Source: Phlebiopsis flavidoalba
Lineage: Eukaryota > Basidiomycota > Agaricomycetes > Polyporales > Phanerochaetaceae
NCBI GenBank assembly: GCA_035772785.1
Contig: JAOCPU010000001.1
Coordinates: 2,480,001-2,544,000 of the forward strand
Direction: 5' to 3'
Length of the DNA: 64,000 nt
The notes below the pieces were generated by a model. It searched no databases, was not told where the DNA came from, and saw nothing but the letters and a program-made list of their open reading frames with translations. Shown in pieces: positions 26,562 to 40,537 of this stretch (positions are counted from its first letter, which is position 1; each line of letters starts with the position of its first letter). The position numbers were made by a program, and so were the translations under genes.

Positions 26562-26812
26562 AGAGGTTAATGGCCGTGGTGCAAAGATGAACGGAGGGTG
26601 TGGGCGGTGTGCAACTTCATGCGCTTGGGCGGGATTACCGCGTTCCGCACCCGGTTGACCGCTCATGGGCGCTCGTAGTATGACATGCAGAAAAGGCGAG
26701 GTGTCAATATGCGAGTCGACTACCTATCATCGACATTATCTTGTATACATCTAGGAGGAGCAGACGGTACGAGGCGTTTACAATATATTACATGCTACAT
26801 AAGCGGAACTTG

Positions 26813-29627
<2,815 letters not shown>

Positions 29628-29850
29628 GGGGATGTCTTCAAGTTCGCGCTTGCGAGCTGAATATCCCTGAATATCCACGCGGTATACGGCGCGTTCGGCG
29701 CGGTGTTGCGCGGTCCACGTGCGGTCCACGTGCGGTCCACGTGCACATCAATGCTTACGGCGGTCAGGCCTCCAGCGGCTCGGTCTTGTTTACCCTGTCT
29801 GCAACGTTCACTATCCCCCCAGCCGACATTCGACTGCATCGTTTATCACC
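29628..29850. promoter_or_regulatory. Divergent DHX35/YJU2 promoter with three tandem CACGTG boxes
   Basis: 223 bp between the two ATG codons. An 11-bp unit CGGTCCACGTG is repeated exactly three times without spacing at 29711-29721, 29722-29732 and 29733-29743; the last is followed by CACATC. Each unit holds a palindromic CACGTG E-box, the core site of bHLH factors such as Cbf1 and Pho4 in fungi. The 11-bp period is close to one helical turn, so all boxes face the same side of DNA. Confidence 0.65.
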
Positions 29851-30887
29851 ATGTCTGAACGCAAAGGTATTATCAAGCTCTATAACTTTGCTTAATCCGG
29901 CACTCACTATTGCAACCAGTTTCTGAACAAGTACTTCCCCCGGATTTCGATCCGTCACTCATCCCCCGCAGGAAAGTGCCAAAGAACTCCCAGCAGGTTG
30001 TTCGTTTGATGGCACCATTTTCGATGTGAGCTTATATCTAAGTGACTTGCTAGACAATGCTAACATGACCGGTAAAGGCGATGTAATACCTGCGGAGAAT
30101 ATATCTATAAGGGCAAGAAATTCAATGCTAGGAAGGAGACGGTCGAGGAGGAAGATTACTTTGGTATCAAAATATTCAGGTTCTACATTAAGTGGTAGGT
30201 CGTCTTGTTTTCAAGGTCTCATAATGACTTACCTGAATCTCGCAGTACGCTCTGTTCTGCTGAGATCACATTCAAGACAGACCCCAAGAATACGGATTAT
30301 GCTGCGGAGCATGGCGCATCTCGGAATTTTGAGCCGTGGCGAGAAGAAGCCGATACAAAGGAGGAAGATCGCCTGGCGAGGCTTGAAGCAGAAGAGAATG
30401 ATCCCATGAAGGCCCCTCGAAAACCGCACAGTCGACTCGAAGCGCGAGATGGATATCCTGGACGCCTTACAAGACATTCGAGCCCGTAACGCACGGAACG
30501 AGCGCGTTGGGCAGTCAGACGATTTGTTGGCGAAGATACATATGGAGGAGATTGAGACGGAGGAGGATCGGGAGAGGAAGAAGGCGGAAGAGGAGGATGA
30601 GCAGCTGGTCAGACAAGTCTTCTCGAGGGTATCCATGCCCGCTGGGCTACCCGGACCTAGTTCAAGTGCAGGTCCCTCTTCTTCGACGCCTTCCGAGAAG
30701 GTGATCACAGTGAAACGCAAAGCGGATGGAGATGAACCGGACCTGCACTCGTTGCTCCCAGAGTCTACGAGGACGTTGATCGCCACAAAGGTTGCCACAA
30801 TACCTGTGGTTAAGAAACGAAAGACCGACATGAAGAATATCTCTGGGAATCAAGATTAAGAAGGTCCCCGCAAAGACTGCTACATAA
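29851..30887 (+). CDS. YJU2: YJU2 (CWC16/CCDC94 family), NTC-associated splicing factor
   Basis: Step-one splicing factor that joins the activated spliceosome and steadies the branch helix. ATG at 29851: MSERK, intron 29867-29919, then [20 protein letters not shown] and VRLMAPFSM, intron 30027-30077, [20 protein letters not shown] and [20 protein letters not shown], intron, [20 protein letters not shown]. The two CxxC pairs make the family's zinc site. [15 protein letters not shown] and a charged helix ([37 protein letters not shown]) follow, with a Ser/Pro-rich tail. One frame ends at 30857-30859, but with one base removed it continues [13 protein letters not shown] to 30885-30887, the end given here. 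Two compensating shifts near 29920-29945 change the usual VLNKY block. Confidence 0.92.
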
Positions 30888-31136
30888 CCTGCTCGCGCAT
30901 TCCGTATCCATGGACTGGTGTAATCATATCATACTTGTATTATTCCTTGCTGTGTATTTTGGTCATATTTTGGTACATCCAATCACTGTGGGGCGCCATT
31001 TGATAAGGGTGACATCACAGACATGCTGTAGGGCGGCTGTAAATTATAAGAGATGGCGACCACCCCACTGTAACGAAGGACATGCTTCTTGACCGCCTGC
31101 ACGACCTCTTCACGACACATCCTTCACCTTAGAAGT

Positions 31137-33458
31137 ATGCTCAAATACCTCGCTGTCATCTTGTCGACAGTGTTTCGAATAGGCTCGTATCTATTCCTGC
31201 GCGTAGTAAGTTTCCCATGGAGCTCCGCACACCACAGAATATTCCACAACCCTCGTCCAGCTGCCAGGTTCTTATTTCCGGGAAGCCATTACTTCTGCTC
31301 TATGTGCTCTATTTACCGACCTTATATCTCGCTCCGAGCTCTGCCATAGACGAAAGGATCGTCTGAGAACTACTCAGAACGGCCATGGCCACTGAAAAGA
31401 AGGAAGAAACCATAATCGAAGAGGTGCGCCGACTACATGAGGCGCTGCAGGCAAAACATTGAGCTCTTACCCAGTCTACCACTGATTCGTTGACCACCGT
31501 GCTGTTCTCGCTCCCCTCGTCTGCACGAGTTCTCAACGCGATCAACGTAGTCATTAACACAGTGCTGTTTTCTCTTCGCACTCGACTTCGTGTTCTACCC
31601 TGTTTTCGACGACGCGTCAAATGTTACTTTCGCGCGCGTGTGGGAGCCGTGTTATCCGGACTCCGCGAAGATCCTCGTCCGTTATCCTGTTACCAACGCT
31701 ACACAGAACCAAGTCCGCTTGCTTTGGAGACAGGCCACAGGACTCGAAGAGTCCACATGGAACGCGGGGCCGCTGATAGACCTTTACCCTGAACACGACT
31801 GGGTAAAATACTACCAAGCTGGACGGACTCTGGCCGAGTACCAACTACGAATGTAAGCCCTGTCACTGGTTTATAGTCCAGTTTGCTCATATAGCCTACC
31901 AGACACACTTGCCAATTCGGATGGTACTGAGCTGCTTTCATACCCGGCGAGACCACTCAAGTTTCATACTTTTCCTGATTCCCGCCTTTCTACGGGATCC
32001 CACTATCGGTTCGTTGCTTCTTCGTGCGCTACGCCAAATTTCCCGTATGTACCGTCGCAAGGCCGCCGAATCAAAGGATACGACCTATTAGCGGAGTATC
32101 TCTGGCCGTCAAGGGATTGTTCCCCCGACCAACATTCTCGATGCTGCCGCCGCCGCACAAGACGACGTACCTCCTGCTGAGTTCATGCTCTTCCTGGGAG
32201 ATTTCATTTACGCCGACGTTCCAATGTATTTTGGCGACAACGTAGAGGCGTATCGGCGGTTCTACCGTCGTAATTACCAAAGCCCTAGCTTCCGAAAGGT
32301 ATATGAACGCTTGCGTAAGCATTTCCCACATATATCTATTCACACAAGTTTTCTCACAATGGATCCAGCGATGTTCCATTACATATGATGATCATGAGGC
32401 AAGTCCGCGAGATTGCTGTTGATTTTCTACCCATCTTATTGTCGCCTTAGATCATCAATAACTATGCTGGCCAATCCAACGATTCGAAGCCTCCCTTCAA
32501 GAGCGCGGACGATGCATTCCGCATCTACAATGCTAACGCGAATTATGACCCGGTTGAGGCTGATACACCATTACTATGACTTCCGCTTTGGTGATTCCGC
32601 TTTCTTCGTGATGGACACTCGGAGATATCGCTCGGACGTGACCCAGGATGAAGAGACTTCACGGACGATGTTGGGCGAGAAGCAGTCTGGCCGCTTTGCA
32701 CGATTGGCTAGGAAAGGTGCATAGCTTTCAAAGCATGGGCAAGCAGAGACTAATGCAACACATTCAGGCTAATGAAACTGCAACTTGGAAGTTCCTCGTT
32801 TCATCTGTCCCATTCACATCCCTTTGGACGTATGAGGCCGAAGTCGACTCCTGGAACCCATACTCTCACGAGAAAGCAATCCTTCTAGAGGCGCTTCATT
32901 CGGTCAAGAATGTCATCATCCTCTCGGGCGATCGACACGAATTTGCTGCCATCAAGTTCAACGGCGCAAGTGCCGACGCCCACAGCATCGTAGAGATTTC
33001 GACGAGTCCCATGAGCATGTTCTGGGTGCCCCTTATACGTACACTTCGGATGGCGAGCGAAAGCACTGTGAAACGGGTTCGCGAAGTGGTCGAAGTAATC
33101 GACGGCGAGGAACAGGTACAGGGTTTTGGAGGAAGAAATACCTCAGGAAGAGGTCTTGAAATACGTTCCAGAGGGAAACTATAAGTGGTCAGTCTTCGTC
33201 GCGAATCTTGTTGCTACCATTAGCTCACACGTCTCACGTGGTAGGTCTACATTTGAGGTCGATAGCAGGGACCCGAAAAAGTCCGAAGATAAAAATTGGA
33301 ACTCATGTCGGATGGTAAATTGGCCTACGTGTAAGCCCCGCGGTCCCACAATTCATCTAACATCCGACTCAATATAATGCAGGCTTGACATCGTAGGGAC
33401 GCCCGTCGAGCTCCACTCAAGCACTGGGCTGGAGACGTTTGTACCCAAAGGGCTGTGA
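31137..33458 (+). CDS. PhoD-like metallophosphatase with N-terminal membrane helices
   Basis: Alkaline-phosphatase-D-like enzyme of the fungal membrane-anchored group; substrate unknown. ATG at 31137: MLKYLAVILSTVFRIGSYLF, intron, then a second hydrophobic segment (GKPLLLLYVLYLPTLYLAP, DERIV) and a third (VINTVLFSL..DFVFYPVFDD). The lumenal or extracellular domain follows: FARVWEPCYPDSAKILVRYP, HFRFVASS-type block seen as YRFVASSCATPNFPY, LFLGDFIYADVPMYFG with GDFIYAD at 32197-32217, TYDDHE at 32381-32398, YYDFRFGDSAFFVMDTRRYR, FLVSSVPFTSLWTYEAEVDS and VIILSGDRHEFAAIKF (about 32915-32950), then a C-terminal PVELHSSTGLETFVPKGL with stop at 33456-33458. The Asp/His metal ligands are in these motifs. 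Several introns, several frame breaks. It converges on PEX6, 128 bp apart. Confidence 0.87.
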
Positions 33459-33586
33459 GGGGAGTCTTGAGCAAAATTGGGCCTCAAACCTACCGCGTGG
33501 TGGTAATCGCCCACACAACTCCCTCGCTGACTCTATGTGATAGAACACATCATAGTCGCGGTTCATATGTAATATCTAGAAGTTCA

Positions 33587-34845
33587 TTATCTACACACTA
33601 TTGATTGTGTTTCCTTTGAGAATTGCTGTTGGACTCTAGCGTAGTGTTCCATTTTCGGCCTGGCTTAACGCTAGGTATGAGATTGGCCAACGCCGAGTCA
33701 AAGTCTTCCTGAGTAACCAACACCTCGATTTCGGAAGGCGTGGCCATCTCCCGCAAGATAATACTGAGGAGTAAGGGGGGATGCGGATGTCGAGGGTCGA
33801 TGCTTCCGGCATTAAGCTCCGCTAGACTTCGTTGAGCAATCTTTGCATTTATGACTGATGGGTTTTAAATCTCACCAGATCCTTTCGTCAAGCTCTTCCG
33901 CCTTTCTCGACATCGCCTTCAACAAGGCGTCTGAGCATAGAGCGTAGAAGTCGGCACCAGTGTAATGGAATGGGCAGGAGCCAGCTACCCGCTCTAAAGC
34001 TGAGCTCAGGATGAAGCTTGAATTTTCTGGTGAGGGCTTGGAGAATGTTGAGCTGGGCCTCGTGAGATTGTGACTAGAACCCCGAGATAGAGCATTCGAT
34101 CAAAACCTGGCAGGGATATGAGAACTGCACCCGTATCGATTTGTGAGCTGTCTCACCGTCCGGGTCTCAGAAGGGCAGAGTCGAGGAGGTCTGGTCTGTT
34201 GGTTGCCCCAATGACGAAGACATCCGCCCCCAGCATCTACCACCTGCGATGCCATCCAGTTCGGCTAACAATTGGCTGACAATCCGATCCATAACCCCAC
34301 CGGAGTCCCCCATGGTTGCCCCTTTTAGGTGCAACCGAATCCAACTCATCAAAGAAAATGACACAGGGTTTGGCATCTCTTGCGCGTTGAAAACACCTTG
34401 CGAACATGGCTTCGAAGATTCGCCGATGTACATACTTGAAGGCAGTTCTGGACCTTTCACAGAGAAGAAGTTGAGCGGGCACAAGAGGTTGCAACTGGCC
34501 CTTGGCAAGAAGGCGTCTCTTTCCTGTTCCGGGTGGGCCATAAAGCAGGATTAGCCTGGGTGTCGTGATTGCTCAGATCACTGCACCAGGGACACGACTT
34601 TCTCAAAACACTCCACACCTGATCGCTTCTTTCATACCATTCGCGAATACGAACTCGGAGTGCTCTAGAGTAACTGAATCGTGTCGAGAATATCGATCAA
34701 CTTGGGACATGGGCCCAATCCTCCCACGAGTACGTCCCATGTTACGTTGTGGAATTTTTCTGGGCGCGCCGATACTCTCTACCGCGTAAGAAGTACGATG
34801 CGAGCTCTCATGAGAGCTGCGTCTAGGTAGGTCGTTGCGCATTGA
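33587..34845 (-). CDS. PEX6: PEX6, C-terminal half only (D2 AAA+ domain), 5'-truncated
   Basis: Peroxisomal AAA+ ATPase subunit that with PEX1 extracts the import receptor PEX5. Blocks in gene order: YAVESIGAPRKIP, NVTWD, LEHSEFVFANGMK, LYGPPGTGK (Walker A, disturbed just after the Lys), LNFFSVKGPEL, MYIGES, FQRARDAKPCVIFFDELDSV (Walker B) then APKRGN, GDSGGVMDRIVSQLLAELDG, GATNRPDLLDSALL, TGADFYALCSDA, RKAEELDER, VTQEDFDSALANLIP and the C-terminal MEHYARVQQQF, stop 33587-33589. PEX6 is normally around 1000 residues with an N-domain and a D1 ring before this. Nothing matching those is seen upstream; homology ends near 34845, and other genes on the opposite strand begin at about 34.96 kb. It is therefore a truncated copy or a gene cut by rearrangement. 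Confidence 0.85.
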
Positions 34846-34965
34846 TGTTTAAACCGGATTTCGAATAAGTGATAGGGGTTATATAAACACTGTTGAAGGT
34901 TTGGTCATGAATCTGAATGGTGCAGCGCATAATGACCCACGTCAGGCTGGCGGTTCGATTGAGAT

Positions 34966-36459
34966 ATGCGCGCACGCCCCGCGCTCTACGAGGATCGGTT
35001 AGGTCGCAAGGAACAAGGGCAGCCGTTTGAATGGCTCAGAATCGTGGATAGAGACATCCGAGGGCAATGCGACCATTGGATAGAAGAGAATCAAGGACAG
35101 ACTCCTTTCGCTTTCGTCCGGGGCCTTGCACCGATGTTAGTATACATTGTGTACAATGCACAGCGAGAATGCTGAAATCGTACATTGAAATCCAAAAACT
35201 GATGCTTGAAGCACGACATCATGCGCGAGAAGAAAGTTGGTCAGTGGTACTGCCGTGGTACCGACGACGATTTACAATGGGGTTGGCCTGATAATTTCCA
35301 TGACCGCCGAATCTCTTCGGAGGCATTCTGCGACAACTTCGGAGAATACAAATGCTATGGGGCGATTAGCGTGGTGCTATGTTGTAAGCGTGGAACACTG
35401 ACATTTTCCTGTTTCGTTCGGGCTGTGTAGTCTGGCTCAGGGCATCAACATGTCTCAGTACCAGCACAAGCATGCAAGGGGCACACGCCATCGCCTTCTC
35501 AAAGCGAGCCCTCAAAGCTCCCTCAGTCTGCACCGATCATTCTCACCAATCAATCGGAAGCAATTAACCTGGGATATTCGATCAGCGGCTGGTACATCCT
35601 TTCTGGAAACACGGACGTACCTCAAGAACGTGGAGACCAAGTTGCGCTGCAACCACGCTGACAGCTGACATTTTGCCTGTCCCGGAAGAACCGGAGAGTA
35701 ATGATTGAAAGCTCCAAGTTGTACTCCGAGGCACCTGGGGTCAGAGACGCCGACACAAGACCCTGAAGCTTGTGCGACATGGCGGTCAGGACACAGGTGT
35801 TTGCTTCTGACGGGATGTCGGTTTTACATACCAAGGATGTAGAAAGGGATATGCTTACGACGGAAATGTGGCACACGGCTATGTTCGATCCCAGTCTGAA
35901 GAATGCGTGTGATCGAAGAATCAACCCAGCATCCCCATTCGCCCAACACTGATCCAGAGAACTTCGTCATTTGAAGAGTCGTGAATGACGTCATATTCAA
36001 CGTTGGTTACTTTGAAAAAGACCATTTCGTTCGGCGCTGCTGGTAAGAACCTGTAGAACCCTGGTCGGGATCAGACATGAGAGGGCTCATTAGGGGACGT
36101 ACGGGGGGTCCAAGTCTATTTGGTGAAGCCCTTCGTCGAACTCGCTGGATGTATGCCGAGCATGATCTGTGTTCAAAACAAGGACAATGATATCTTCTTG
36201 TTGTACCAGGCGACGACGGACGGCAAAGTATCGATGTAACGACCTCAAGAAGCTGTCTTGGTATAAACGATCTGTGGACAAGGGGGATGCGACTCTCGCG
36301 ACTGTGATTGCTCGAGCAATTGGTATCCGAGGTGGGTTGCATCCGAGGCATGCCGGTGTAAGGTTGATGCAACACGACGATGAATACGACATAGACTTCG
36401 CAATGTTATATACTAGCGATGAGTTCGCGGACTTTGCTGCTCTTCTGCATGCTAGTTGA
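34966..36459 (+). CDS. Unknown gene A (multi-exon), possible accessory protein
   Basis: Not recognised. Coding-like exons on the + strand read MRARPALYEDRLGRKEQ, FEWLRIVDRDIRGQCDHWIE then TPFAFVRGL, a likely intron, MLKSYIEIQKLMLEARHH, KVGQWYCRGTDDDLQWGWPD then NFHDRRISSEAFCDNFGEYK. After more introns come AVRTQVFASDGMSVLHTKD, MLTTEMWHTAMFDPSLKNAC, VNDVIFNVGYFEKDHFVRR, VKPFVELAGCMPSMICVQNK then NDIFLLYQATTDGKVSM, and last DKGDATLATVIARAIGIRG, LMQHDDEYDIDFAMLYTSDE then FADFAALLHAS with a stop at 36457-36459. No signal peptide, membrane helix or known motif. The frame changes between blocks may be introns or read errors. A shorter related copy follows at about 36.9 kb. Exon limits are approximate. 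Confidence 0.45.
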
Positions 36460-36874
36460 GCGGGGTGAGTATGGCTGGCGTGTCGTCACGCACTGTGGGA
36501 TGCTGCGGCTGGGAGAGGCGTGTACTGAACACAAGGCGCTCTGGTCTTTGATTTTCACGAGATTGACCAGAGCCTGAACTAATCAGTAAACGAGGACGGC
36601 TAATGGCATTGACTCGCGATTCCACGACGTACCACGAGTTTACCAAACCAGGGATGGCCAAATATAACCAAAATTTGACCCAGATCCTGAAAGGGGTGAC
36701 GTGAACAGGAATCATTCGTTGTTGTCCTCACACATATTAGACCCAGGTTTATAATGAGGAGGAACACTGAACAGGACCGTAAATACAGAGTGAGGTTCTG
36801 ACCTACTCGCGATGACAACACCAGAAAGTCATGAACAACCTTGAACGTCTTCATTTTGTTCTAGGTTTACTACC

Positions 36875-37440
36875 ATGAATGCGCGACAGATTATGGGTAC
36901 CAGCCACAGAACGGGATTCGTTGATCTTACGATAGCCCTTGCGCGAATTTATTATTTCATATGCTCGCGTTCCAATAAGGCGGGAGTGAGCAGCGGATTG
37001 CCCCAAGGTAAAGCATACGGTTGGAGTGACTCCTTCTTTGATCGCAGACCTTCGTTGGACAGGTTCTGTACAGACTACGAGGGAAAGTTCAGTAGGGTTG
37101 AGGTGGCCAGATCCTTCTGGTTGAATGTGTCTGTTGCTGTCCTTTTGAATGGCCTGTATGTGAGAATAATGTGGGAATTCCCGCCGCCGAACGACGCCGT
37201 TCGACGTTAGGGGCCATTGTGTTCAACGCAGCGCGTTGTTTTCGACCGCAAAGTTATATGAAGAGGCGCAGGACGGCCGTACCGTTAATGTTACGGAAAT
37301 CCAGGTGTGTTTGTAACGGGCTTTTTATGCTTGCGGCTTTCAGCTCGCGAAGATGGTTTTGGAAGACAAAATCCATGGGCCATTCAAAAGAGATTCAGAG
37401 AGTCAGAGGAATGCTGCATGAAAGTCTCATTTCCTGAGGG
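36875..37440 (+). pseudogene. Unknown gene B, partial paralogue of gene A
   Basis: A second coding-like stretch, MNARQIMGTSHRTGFVDLTI then GWSDSFFDRRPSLDRFCTDY and GKFSRVEVARSFWLNVSVAV, followed downstream in another frame by GHCVQRSALFSTAKLYEEAQ. The stretch GW.D.F.DRR.S...FC..... is shared with GWPDNFHDRRISSEAFC of gene A about 1.7 kb upstream, so the two are related by duplication. B lacks the A segments on either side and stops short, so it is likely a fragment. It is the last coding-like element before the AT-rich repeat region. Confidence 0.4.
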
Positions 37441-37886
37441 AGAGCGAGGGCATCGAGGACCGTCGCGGGCCGATTAGTGTTTGTTTTGCCGCAGCGTGGG
37501 GGGCGTTCCGGGATCGCCCGGGCGGATACGGCAGCGTCCCTTCTGGCCATCTCCGCATGGAGGGTCCGTGACCCCAGGTGAGCACGTGATCCACTATTCC
37601 GGCGCGAGCCCAGGTGAACCCAGCGTGAGACACTAGTCTCAGGCCGATCCAGACAACCTTCGATTTTTGAGGGAACTCCGAAGGGTCTCTGTATTCAGAG
37701 GTGTGCCCGTTTGTAGGGAGTATTAAGGGTGGTAATAATCGGGTTTGAAATGAATTTGATCTCCGGAGGAGCACACCTTACAAAGGTCTTTGAATGCTCG
37801 ATCACTAATTTTATATCCATTGCCACCTTCCAGACTTCTTCACTTCAATGTACCTTGATCCCAAACCGCTCTGGTGTTTAGCCCTT
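37441..37886. other. Transition from gene island to repeat region
   Basis: No gene seen. A 12-bp perfect inverted repeat, CAAACCGCTCTG at 37862-37873 and CAGAGCGGTTTG at 37887-37898, lies at the right end and abuts the first short inverted-repeat element. Confidence 0.4.
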
Positions 37887-38441
37887 CAGAGCGGTTTGAG
37901 CATGTGATATCACGTGCGGAGTCAAACCTAGGTGAGATGCCCAAAATTGGGTAGAAAGAGTTTATACATCAATATCACCAATCTATAAGCAGAAAAACTT
38001 GACACTGTGGTCTCAACATACCAAAGCATCATCTTCTGTGCTCAAAACTGTGTGCAAGCCTATATGTGATGCTTAAGTTTGTAAGTGTGTACCTACTTCA
38101 ATTGAGTGCCATTTTGAGCAGTTGTGCTTGGAGTTGTTGCTTACATCATCCATGCAACACCAACAATGCGTCAACCCAGCAAATGAGAGCAAGCAATCAT
38201 TGCGTTGTGGTGTGCACCATGTTTCCCTGAGGCAACCCAGCGACCCCCAGGCAAGGTCACGTGCCGCTCGGGTGAGCCCAGGTGAAGATGCTGGCGATGC
38301 CACCAGAGTGGGTATGAATCCACTCTGGGTACACCCGACTCTGCAGCAACACTACCGGGTCCAATTGAGCACCACTCTTTCAGAAGATGAATTTTTTCTA
38401 GGTTTGACTCCACACGTGACATCACGTGCTTAAACCGCTCT
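37887..38441. mobile_element. Inverted-repeat element IR-3 with CACGTG-containing ends (MITE-like)
   Basis: About 555 bp bounded by inverted repeats of roughly 44 bp. The left end starts AGAGCGGTTTGAGCATGTGA and includes ATATCACGTGCGGAGTCAAA then CCTAG; the right end, on the other strand, starts AGAGCGGTTTAAGCACGTGA and includes TGTCACGTGTGGAGTCAAAC then CTAG, so only a few bases differ. The interior holds a perfect 9-bp hairpin, CCAGAGTGG (38303-38311) and CCACTCTGG (38320-38328), and no long reading frame. No target-site duplication could be identified because the right end touches the next element. Confidence 0.65.
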
Positions 38442-38442
38442 A

Positions 38443-38843
38443 CTGTAGTTTTTTTTGACCAAAGCGGACATCACGTGTCACAGACCCCCTCCGGGGCACC
38501 GATCTATGCACAGTGTCACTAGTCACAAGGGGGGGTTTGGTCCAGATGTGACATTCTCTTTGGTGCGCATCAATTTTGGGCGCCTGCAGCATGAGAGGAG
38601 AAATGCATGCAATATACAATGTTCATTACAATAATAAACAGACAGGCTCATTTTCTGACATTTTTGTGTGGTGAGTAAACCTATAAATCATACATAAAAT
38701 TGCTCTTTTTGGGGGTCAAAACTCATCACGTCCAATTTATAATCTGGTGACTGTAATGGGTCACAGCCTCTAGGTCGGTTTGTCCACTTTGATTCATTTG
38801 TGTCATAGTCACACTTTTGTCTGCTTTGGTCAAAAAACTACAG
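38443..38843. mobile_element. MITE IR-4 (401 bp, TA duplication)
   Basis: Left end CTGTAGTTTTTTTTGACCAA then AGC; right end is its reverse complement (GCTTTGGTCAAAAAACTACAG). Flanked by TA at 38441-38442 and 38844-38845. TA duplication and CTGTAG ends are typical of Tc1/mariner-type non-autonomous elements. No coding potential inside. It sits directly against the right end of IR-3. Confidence 0.7.
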
Positions 38844-38860
38844 TAATATTGCAAATTCTA

Positions 38861-39252
38861 CTGTACTGGCACAACCATTTGTTCACTGGCCATGTAATAT
38901 ATGACATTTGTGTGTAGATGAGTTCACAGTTCATGCACCTTGTGTAATGCGTGATGCCAGTGCACCTGCCTGGGCTGGTTTAGGTCAACCTGCTTAATGG
39001 GCTGCAGCATAGCGGGTATAGCAACAAGAATATTATCCTTTATTTTTTATACACAACTGCTGCCATTTCTGCCCTATTTTGAATAGCTGGCCACTGAAAA
39101 AATAAAAAAAGAAAGGCGATATATTCTAAGCACCTAAGTTACATTAACAGACTATGGTTCACAATCTCGCTGTGATGCGTGACACCTATTTGCCTAAGAC
39201 CTGTTTACACCTCTGTGACATATGACGTAAACAAATAGTTGTGCCGGTACAG
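38861..39252. mobile_element. MITE IR-5 (392 bp, TA duplication)
   Basis: Left end CTGTACTGGCACAACCATTT then GTT; right end is the inverse (AACAAATAGTTGTGCCGGTACAG), two mismatches over about 23 bp. TA lies on both sides (38859-38860, 39253-39254). Non-coding. Ends differ from IR-4 beyond the first few bases, so it is a separate family. Confidence 0.7.
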
Positions 39253-39432
39253 TATTTGATGGTCATGTCGCACTTTAATAGGTTATGCCTAGTGAAAGGT
39301 TTATGTAGTGCGATGTAATTGGTACACTTCATGCAGGCATTGATTTTGCCAGACAGAAGAAGCCAAAAAAAAACCGTAGTAAGGTTTCTTGTTTTGATTC
39401 CATCTTATCAAGGGGACAGCACAAAAAACACT

Positions 39433-39542
39433 ATTCAATGATAATTTTCTCATTCAAGGTCCCAGAGACCTCTCTCCTCTCTCCTCAGGCATTGATCCTA
39501 GGCTGATCCTTGAATGTTTGCATAAAAAAATTATCAATGAAT
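39433..39542. repeat. Short imperfect hairpin
   Basis: ATTCAATGATAATTTT..CATTCAAGG on the left pairs with CCTTGAATG...AAATTATCAATGAAT on the right, around a CT-rich loop of about 35 bp. May be a small MITE; no clear duplication at its ends. Confidence 0.4.
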
Positions 39543-39658
39543 TTGCACTATAATGTGCTACAGTTATTTATATTATTACGGGCTTGGGCTGAGTCTTGTA
39601 TAATGTTGACAATACTAATAGTAATAATCAGGCTTACTAGTGCAAAGTCAGAATTATA

Positions 39659-40535
39659 CAGCCACAGACAAAAGTAATGCAATTTGGGCTTTGAGCACTT
39701 GGAAACAATGACTTATTATTTGTTAAACTCATGAGGTAGCCATATGCTGTAAATTGTATATAAACAATATGTATATTTAGTATTTTATTACCATACCATA
39801 TTACCATATATGGCAAGTGTTTATGAGATAAATGGAATACATGTTATTTTTGAGCATAACATAGAATAGCTTATAAGAGCTAAATGAAAAAAGTGATGTA
39901 AAAAAAAACTTTTTTTCATATACAAGAATTTATCTCATATACAGACATAACTTTACAAATATTCTTAGCCAATCAATGTTGTCCATTATAGAGCATTCAT
40001 GTAATTGCATTTTACATTAACCATGCTCAAAACTAGAACAACAATATTCTATATTCAGACAAAACTGAATATATTTCCAATCTTTAGCCAAATATAATTG
40101 GAAGCTTAGTAATGATAGTGTTATTTCTTTCACTCAACTTATATGGTAATAAATGTTTTAGAAAGAAACCTTTATTTAGCATAGTAAGTGCAAAATGCAA
40201 TAGCATAAATGCTCCATAATGAATAGCATTGATCAGTTGAGAATATTTCTGAAGTTATGTCTATATGTGAGGTAAATTCCAGTATTTTAAGAATTTTACA
40301 TCACTATTTTTTTCAGCTATTACAAGCTATTCTTTGTTATGCTCAAAAATAATATATATTCCATTTATCTCATAAGCACTTGCTATATATGGCACTATGG
40401 CATGGTAGTAAAATACTACACATATATCTTGTTTTTATACAATTAATAGCTCATGGCTACCTTATGAGTTTAACAAGCCATAAGCCATTGTTTCCAAATG
40501 CTCATAGCCCAATTGATTACTTTTGTCTACGGCTG
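39659..40535. mobile_element. MITE-2, complete copy (877 bp)
   Basis: Reference copy of this family. The left end is CAGCCACAGACAAAAGTAAT then GCAATTTGGGCTTTGAGCAC; the right end inverts it (AGCCCAATTGATTACTTTTG then TCTACGGCTG). TA target duplications at 39657-39658 and 40536-40537. Subterminal sequence is also partly inverted. AT-rich, no long reading frame. At least six further whole or partial copies lie between 40.5 and 49.5 kb. Confidence 0.75.
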
Positions 40536-40537
40536 TA

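Noticed and set aside
34945..34960. GGTTCGATT resembling a tRNA T-loop
   Set aside because: No matching acceptor stem, D-arm or anticodon arm nearby; no tRNA or rRNA gene was found in the window.
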